Assembly (NCBI GenBank): GCA_016285075.1
Contig: JAEEQB010000012.1
Location: 27,667-91,666 of the forward strand
DNA length: 64,000 nucleotides
Direction: 5' to 3'
Source: Prevotella sp.
GTDB lineage: Bacteria > Bacteroidota > Bacteroidia > Bacteroidales > Bacteroidaceae
In this document: positions 60,575-64,000 of the stretch, in pieces
Layout of the letters: every line of letters begins with the position of its first letter
Position numbering within the stretch: position 1 is the first letter of the stretch
Made by a program: the position numbers and the translations under genes
Notes under the pieces: generated by a model
Databases searched by the model: none
The model's input: only the letters and a program-made list of their open reading frames with translations
What the model was told of the DNA's origin: nothing

Positions 60575-61075
60575 TTATTCTTGAAGAATGACAGTATAAT
60601 CTGGGGTCATTTCCACTTCAATTGGTAGTGTTTCCACTTTCGGAAATATCTTCCAGAAATACATATCGAATGCCATGCACCAGCTCCAATCTGTTGGTTC
60701 CACATCAAGAACCAGTATATATTTCTCTTCCTGCCTGATAAGTTCCTGCTTCAGCACGTTACACTCTCTTGCGACATAACGTTGACCAATAAGGAGAGTT
60801 TTGTCTGAGAAATCAATATTGGGGAGTTCCTTTGTTCCCGAATATATGCTCTTCAGTTCTTCCATGCTATTTATTAGATAGATGTTATTGGAATTACGCT
60901 CGTTCACAAAAAACGAAGCCGATTCTTCAAGATATACAGGCAATTCGGAAGAAAGAAAAGATGTGATGGAGTCATCGGAAGCAAAAACATCCTTTGGCTC
61001 ATCAACTTCAACAGTGTCATTCCTTTCACATGAGATAACTGTTAAAAAGCATGTTAAGAATAGAATTTTTCTCAT
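60575..61075 (-). CDS. lipoprotein of unknown function, 166 aa
   Basis: MRKILFLTCFLTVISC is a short lipoprotein signal with lipobox TVISC. The mature part has an acidic linker (NDTVEVDEPKDVFASDDSIT) and then a mixed alpha/beta domain (NIDFSDKTLLIGQRYVA, KYILVLDVEPTDWSW). I recognise no family. It sits between the DUF3244 gene and the S74/T9SS gene in the C25 cluster, with hairpins in both flanking gaps. Confidence 0.78.
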   Translation of the reverse strand: MRKILFLTCFLTVISCERNDTVEVDEPKDVFASDDSITSFLSSELPVYLEESASFFVNERNSNNIYLINSMEELKSIYSGTKELPNIDFSDKTLLIGQRYVARECNVLKQELIRQEEKYILVLDVEPTDWSWCMAFDMYFWKIFPKVETLPIEVEMTPDYTVILQE

Positions 61076-61113
61076 TTTAATTAATGTTTGAATTAATACT
61101 TAATACGTTACAA

Positions 61114-61158
61114 AGTGCCGACGCTTTGGAGTTGCACCATCAACACCGGCACTCCAAA
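61114..61158. other. alternative-stem hairpin in the DUF3244 / lipoprotein gap
   Basis: AGTGCCG (61114-61120) pairs with CGGCACT (61147-61153), and TTTGGAGT (61125-61132) pairs with ACTCCAAA (61151-61158). The stems overlap at 61151-61153 and cannot form together. The design is the same as at 60466-60506, although the loop sequences differ. Confidence 0.6.
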
Positions 61159-61172
61159 TAAGATAGATTGCC

Positions 61173-61547
61173 TTACAGCGTGATATAGCCATAGAAGAGC
61201 AAACTGCCAGAGATTAGCTCTATGCGGTAAGTGCCGCTGAGCGTGGTGGGTAGCCAGACCTGGGTCTGCAACGAGGGAACGACAACCATATAGACCACGT
61301 TGTTCGAAGTATCAACAATGCGGAGCAAATAGTCGACATGGGTGCCGTGGAAATCCAAAAGGTAGCCATTCTGCCATAGATGGGGCATTAGGATGGGTGT
61401 CTTTGGATTGCCTGGTGTATCAGGAGTAGGATCTCCCCAATCAATACTGAATTCAATTTCTTCCTCCTCTGGTTCTTGCGCATACGTAGGAATGCCCAAG
61501 AAAAGAGAACTAAATAATAATAACGTAAGTAATAATTTTTTTCTCAT
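61173..61547 (-). CDS. DUF3244-like small secreted protein, 124 aa
   Basis: ATG 61547 (MRKKLLLTLLLFSSLFLGIP) gives a signal peptide ending at TYAQ; the ORF track start lies upstream, near the promoter. A Glu-rich stretch (EPEEEEIEFSIDWGDPTPDT) leads to a beta-sandwich with HVDYLLRIVDTSNNVVYMVV and SGTYRIELISG, the DUF3244 pattern of Bacteroidales exported proteins. It is the first gene of the C25 cluster. Confidence 0.75.
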   Translation of the reverse strand: MRKKLLLTLLLFSSLFLGIPTYAQEPEEEEIEFSIDWGDPTPDTPGNPKTPILMPHLWQNGYLLDFHGTHVDYLLRIVDTSNNVVYMVVVPSLQTQVWLPTTLSGTYRIELISGSLLFYGYITL

Positions 61548-61595
61548 AGTTGTTAATGTTCTTGTTTGTAAATAACCAGAATTGCAATTCGGCTG

Positions 61596-61627
61596 CAAAT
61601 ATATACATTAACAAATAAAGCATCAAG
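61596..61627 (-). promoter_or_regulatory. probable promoter of the C25 cluster
   Basis: On the minus strand TATATTTG (plus CAAATATA, 61596-61603) fits TAnnTTTG. At the -33 position only CTTG (plus CAAG, 61624-61627) is found, 20 nt away, so the promoter may need an activator. Confidence 0.55.
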
Positions 61628-61643
61628 AAAAAAGTGAGCTAAG

Positions 61644-61718
61644 AATTTACCAAGAATTTACCACAACAGAAAACCCGCTTAAAACGAGCGGGTTATGATA
61701 ATTTACCATAAATTTACT
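61644..61718. promoter_or_regulatory. two pairs of 11-bp-spaced AATTTACC direct repeats, candidate activator sites
   Basis: AATTTACC occurs at 61644 and 61655, and again at 61700 (AATTTACC) and 61711 (AATTTACT). Within each pair the spacing is exactly 11 bp, about one helical turn. The first pair ends 17 nt from the presumed -33 of the C25 cluster and the second lies across the regulator gene's terminator hairpin. This layout is typical of dimeric activator sites with direct-repeat half-sites. Confidence 0.65.
61672..61694 (-). terminator. hairpin after the TPR-HTH regulator gene
   Basis: AACCCGCT and AGCGGGTT form an 8-bp stem with a 7-nt loop, 33 nt after the regulator's stop. On the minus strand the stem is followed by TTTTCTG, a weak U tract. 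Confidence 0.6.
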
Positions 61719-61726
61719 CCTTGGAG

Positions 61727-63403
61727 TTACAATGGTGATTGCTCGTGAATCGACCTCAACAGCCGGTCGAAATCCTTACTGTCACCATCGCCTTTAAACA
61801 GTTTTGTGTGAAGGCGCTTGCGGGTTTTAGTCACCGTTGCTTCATCTATCCCTAAGATTCCGGCGCAAGATTTAACGGAGATGTAGAGTCGGGTAAGAAG
61901 ACAGATATGGTATTCATTGTCAGTCAAAGAGGTCTTCTGTTCTGTTATGAAATGATAGAAGTTGGGAAACTCTTCCTTAAGCAATTCGTGGACATTCTGC
62001 CAATCTCCTTCCGTCATTTGTATACCGCGTCTAGCCTTTTTTGCGAATACCTGATATTTGCTGTTTTCATTAATGCGTGTCAGTTCGTCTTTGAAGGCTT
62101 TGCCGGAAAGCGTTTCTTTCAGGTATTCGTATTTAGTCAAAGCACTCTGCAAGTCAGCTATTTCTGCAGTCTTTTTTGTAATCAGCTCGTCAAGGTTGGC
62201 ATCATTCGCACGCAAGATCTCCAACTCTTCTTGTGCTTTCTTAAGGTGGGACTGGAGCTCAAGGTATCGGGCTGTTTCAGCCTTACGCTTTTTCCGCTGT
62301 AAATGATACATCACCGCAATGGCGCCAGAGACAATCAGCAGTAATAAGGCAATCACACTGACAATAAGTAGCCGGATGGTTTGCATGTCAGCTTTGTTCT
62401 TTTCTTGCTGCGCTATCTCTTGCTGGCTGCTATAGTCGTACATGGCCTTGGCCTGTTCAACCTCGTGTGTAGTCATCTGGACAAAGCAAGAATCGTTCAT
62501 GTCGTATGCATAGAGGGCATACTTGGCGGCAGAGTCCGACATGTGCTTTTGTTGGTATAGCAGGGCAAGGCCTCTTGATCCATAATTCTGATTGTTAAAG
62601 TCTCGTCCAGTACGCAGTTCTTTGCGAAAGAAGAATTCTGAAGAGTCCAGTTGTTGTTCTCTCAAATAATAAAGACCTTTAAAGAAATAATAGACTTCTC
62701 GACCCGCCGAGATATTCATTGCATCATCAAAATAGCCCGAATAGAGTTCGTGCTCTATCATATATGGTAAGGCCTTGTCATCTTCACCTTTATCAATGAG
62801 TGTTTTTGCAAGAGCTCCTGAATAGCCTGCTGCAACCTTATTATAATTATATGCTTTCATTTGACTAATAGCATCCATATAAATAAAGATTGCAGAATCT
62901 TTCATTTGTAGCTGTTCGTAGGCAGATGCTTTCATGGCATAACACTGTAAAGCTGCCAAAGTGTCGTTTTCTCGCCATGCATAAGATGATGCAAGATCCT
63001 CATATTCCAGCTGGTTTCGATACAGACCCTGCTGATAGAAGATAGTAGCGCTTTGCCCATACACTCGGCTGAGTTGGGCGAAGTCGCAGTCGGGGCTAAG
63101 TGTGTCGGCACGGGTGATGGCCTCCTGGTAGCAGTGGAGGGCCATGGGAGCCTCGCGCATATCGGCGTAGCAGCGGCCCAAGAGGTAGTGGGCCAGCAGC
63201 TGGTCGTTGGGTGTGCCGTGGCTGTCGAAATAATCAGCAAGGGTCTGTGCCTCGTTGCGCTCCTTGACGGTGAGCACGGAGTCGGCACGGTTCAGCTCGT
63301 TCAGCGCATCAAGCCGCTGGCGCATCTCGCTGTACTGACCGCCGCCTGAACAGGAGGCCAGCGTGATCAGTATCAGGAGCACTGTGTATGAGATTCTTTG
63401 CAT
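61727..63403 (-). CDS. membrane-spanning TPR regulator with C-terminal HTH, 558 aa
   Basis: The N-terminus has a lipoprotein-like signal (LLILITLASC, Cys18). Residues 40-320 are TPR-like helical repeats (ALHCYQEAI, DDKALPYMIEHELYSG). A single membrane helix lies at about 335-360 (IRLLIVSVIALLLLIVSGAI), then a long coiled coil (KAQEELEILRANDANLDELI). The end (NEYHICLLTRLYISVKSCAG, then ILGIDEATVTKTRKRLH) is a LuxR-like HTH. It probably senses an envelope signal through the TPRs and binds DNA in the cytoplasm. The adjacent C25 cluster is the obvious target. Confidence 0.85.
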   Translation of the reverse strand: MQRISYTVLLILITLASCSGGGQYSEMRQRLDALNELNRADSVLTVKERNEAQTLADYFDSHGTPNDQLLAHYLLGRCYADMREAPMALHCYQEAITRADTLSPDCDFAQLSRVYGQSATIFYQQGLYRNQLEYEDLASSYAWRENDTLAALQCYAMKASAYEQLQMKDSAIFIYMDAISQMKAYNYNKVAAGYSGALAKTLIDKGEDDKALPYMIEHELYSGYFDDAMNISAGREVYYFFKGLYYLREQQLDSSEFFFRKELRTGRDFNNQNYGSRGLALLYQQKHMSDSAAKYALYAYDMNDSCFVQMTTHEVEQAKAMYDYSSQQEIAQQEKNKADMQTIRLLIVSVIALLLLIVSGAIAVMYHLQRKKRKAETARYLELQSHLKKAQEELEILRANDANLDELITKKTAEIADLQSALTKYEYLKETLSGKAFKDELTRINENSKYQVFAKKARRGIQMTEGDWQNVHELLKEEFPNFYHFITEQKTSLTDNEYHICLLTRLYISVKSCAGILGIDEATVTKTRKRLHTKLFKGDGDSKDFDRLLRSIHEQSPL

Positions 63404-63468
63404 TAAATAATCGAATTAAATAATTAGTCCGATTCACAGCAGTTGGCGCAGTCTCTGCTCGGACGGTG

Positions 63469-63501
63469 CAAAGGTAATGAAATTTATACAGAACACCAAA
63501 T
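63469..63501 (-). promoter_or_regulatory. promoter of the TPR-HTH regulator gene
   Basis: On the minus strand, TTTG (plus CAAA, 63498-63501), 21 nt spacer, TACCTTTG (plus CAAAGGTA, 63469-63476). The leader is about 60 nt. Confidence 0.7.
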
Positions 63502-63517
63502 TTTTGGTGATTTTTAT

Positions 63518-63985
63518 TTAATCTGACCCCCTAACGCTCCGAAGGGGCAACAGCAGTAAGCCCGAGGCATTGCCCTGGGTGATAGGTATGGCGCGGATAA
63601 CGTCCTGCGAGGGCAATACATTCTCAATATACGATTTAATATGCTTGGCAAATTCGCCCCTGAAGAGCCTTTTTACAGGAACCCTTTGCTTACGGAAGAA
63701 ACTGTCTGCATCTCCAGAGATAATAGAGTCCAGCATGACAATGGCTCTTTTGTCTCGTTGATAATGCCTGTAGGCAATTCATTTGCCCACATTTATTGTG
63801 GATAGGTAACTGACACCAACATCTGGAGTGTAGTCACTCAGATGCTCTTTTTCCATGTAGGAAACGAGGTGGTAGACACTCGTCATTAGCCTGTTTTGGG
63901 AGTCTCCAGACACCTCGTAACCTGACAAGGATTGACGAACCTTATTAAAAAGGTCATCTCGTGAAACCTTGATAAATTTACCCAT
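63518..63985 (-). pseudogene. broken tyrosine-recombinase-like gene (N-terminal part)
   Basis: Two track ORFs (63779-63985 and 63518-63736) are in one frame, separated by a single TGA at 63779-63781 and 14 further codons (IAYRHYQRDKRAIV) without another stop. The joined product MGKFIKVSRDDLF ... LMTSVYHLVSYMEKEHLSDY ... MLDSIISGDADSFFRKQRV resembles the core-binding domain of Bacteroidota site-specific recombinases; this is from memory of the pattern and is not certain. No catalytic domain follows: the frame runs into a GC-rich triple-hairpin repeat and stops. Both nonsense mutation and truncation mark it as a pseudogene. Confidence 0.6.
63533..63616. repeat. GC-rich triple-hairpin repeat, copy 2 (diverged)
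   Basis: The order of blocks (GAAGGGGC, then CCCGAGGCATTGCCCTGGGT, then CGTCCTGCGAGGGC) matches the element at 55808-55890, with several changes that weaken the stems. It forms the 3' end of the broken recombinase-like gene, as if it had inserted there or replaced the catalytic domain. Confidence 0.65.
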
Positions 63986-64000
63986 AATACTGATAGTTTT

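Overview
The window looks like a chromosomal segment of an anaerobic Bacteroidota, most likely a Prevotella/Segatella-type member of the Bacteroidales. Several things point there. Many genes follow a Bacteroidota-type promoter (TTTG, about 20 nt, TAnnTTTG) read on both strands. The window also holds an Rnf operon in the order rseC-like, B, C, D, G, E, A; a CarboxypepD_reg TonB receptor; DUF4876 and DUF3244 proteins; a T9SS-like C-terminal tail; a gingipain-type C25 peptidase; and a GDE / GT4 / GH57 alpha-glucan operon. No rRNA, tRNA, CRISPR array or intact transposase was seen.

Layout. 0-6.6 kb: end of an unknown gene, an acidic hypothetical protein, and the Rnf Na+/H+-pumping ferredoxin:NAD oxidoreductase operon. 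6.6-11.2 kb: a duplicated promoter-bearing repeat, ffh, and an M16 peptidase meeting ffh at a shared hairpin. 11.4-18.1 kb: a five-gene cell-envelope operon of unknown substrate (TonB receptor, lipoprotein, small secreted protein, DUF4876 protein, outer-membrane barrel). 18.2-20.8 kb: folD, a 59-aa TPR-like ORF and a TPR-type histidine kinase homologue without the expected phospho-acceptor His. 20.9-23.5 kb: a decaying island with an AAA/DUF4143 ATPase between two large GGGGACAGG palindromes, a small antitoxin-like ORF, and dense inverted repeats. 23.5-30.8 kb: pseudouridine synthase, small membrane protein, FAD dehydrogenase, cytidylate-kinase-like protein, and late cobalamin genes cbiA, cobQ, cbiB. 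30.9-35.5 kb: glycogen/alpha-glucan operon. 35.6-37.9 kb (minus): a CobK-CbiD fusion, a lipoprotein and a small ORF. 38.3-48.5 kb: two unusual fusion proteins (beta-propeller + DUF362; SASA esterase + GH2) converging on a uxuB/uxuA/GHL10 hexuronate operon. 48.6-55.3 kb: cstA, an OmpX-like barrel, nadC, an M23 endopeptidase homologue, deoD, and a histidine acid phosphatase. 55.3-56.2 kb: a long gene-free tract full of structured repeats. 56.2-63.4 kb (minus): a secreted-protein operon (DUF3244, lipoprotein, S74/T9SS protein, C25 peptidase, secreted protein) beside a membrane-spanning TPR-HTH regulator. 63.5-64.0 kb: a broken recombinase-like gene.

How the genes fit together. Rnf couples ferredoxin and NAD pools to an ion gradient, which fits an anaerobe using the anaerobic (CbiD) B12 route. 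Glycogen storage and uronate catabolism feed central carbon. The two envelope clusters are the best candidates for undescribed systems. The strongest is the C25 cluster: two pairs of 11-bp-spaced AATTTACC direct repeats lie upstream of its promoter, right beside a transmembrane HTH regulator, and paired alternative-stem hairpins sit in two of its intergenic gaps. All functions are read from sequence motifs without database searches; family names such as DUF4876 and DUF6850 are from memory.
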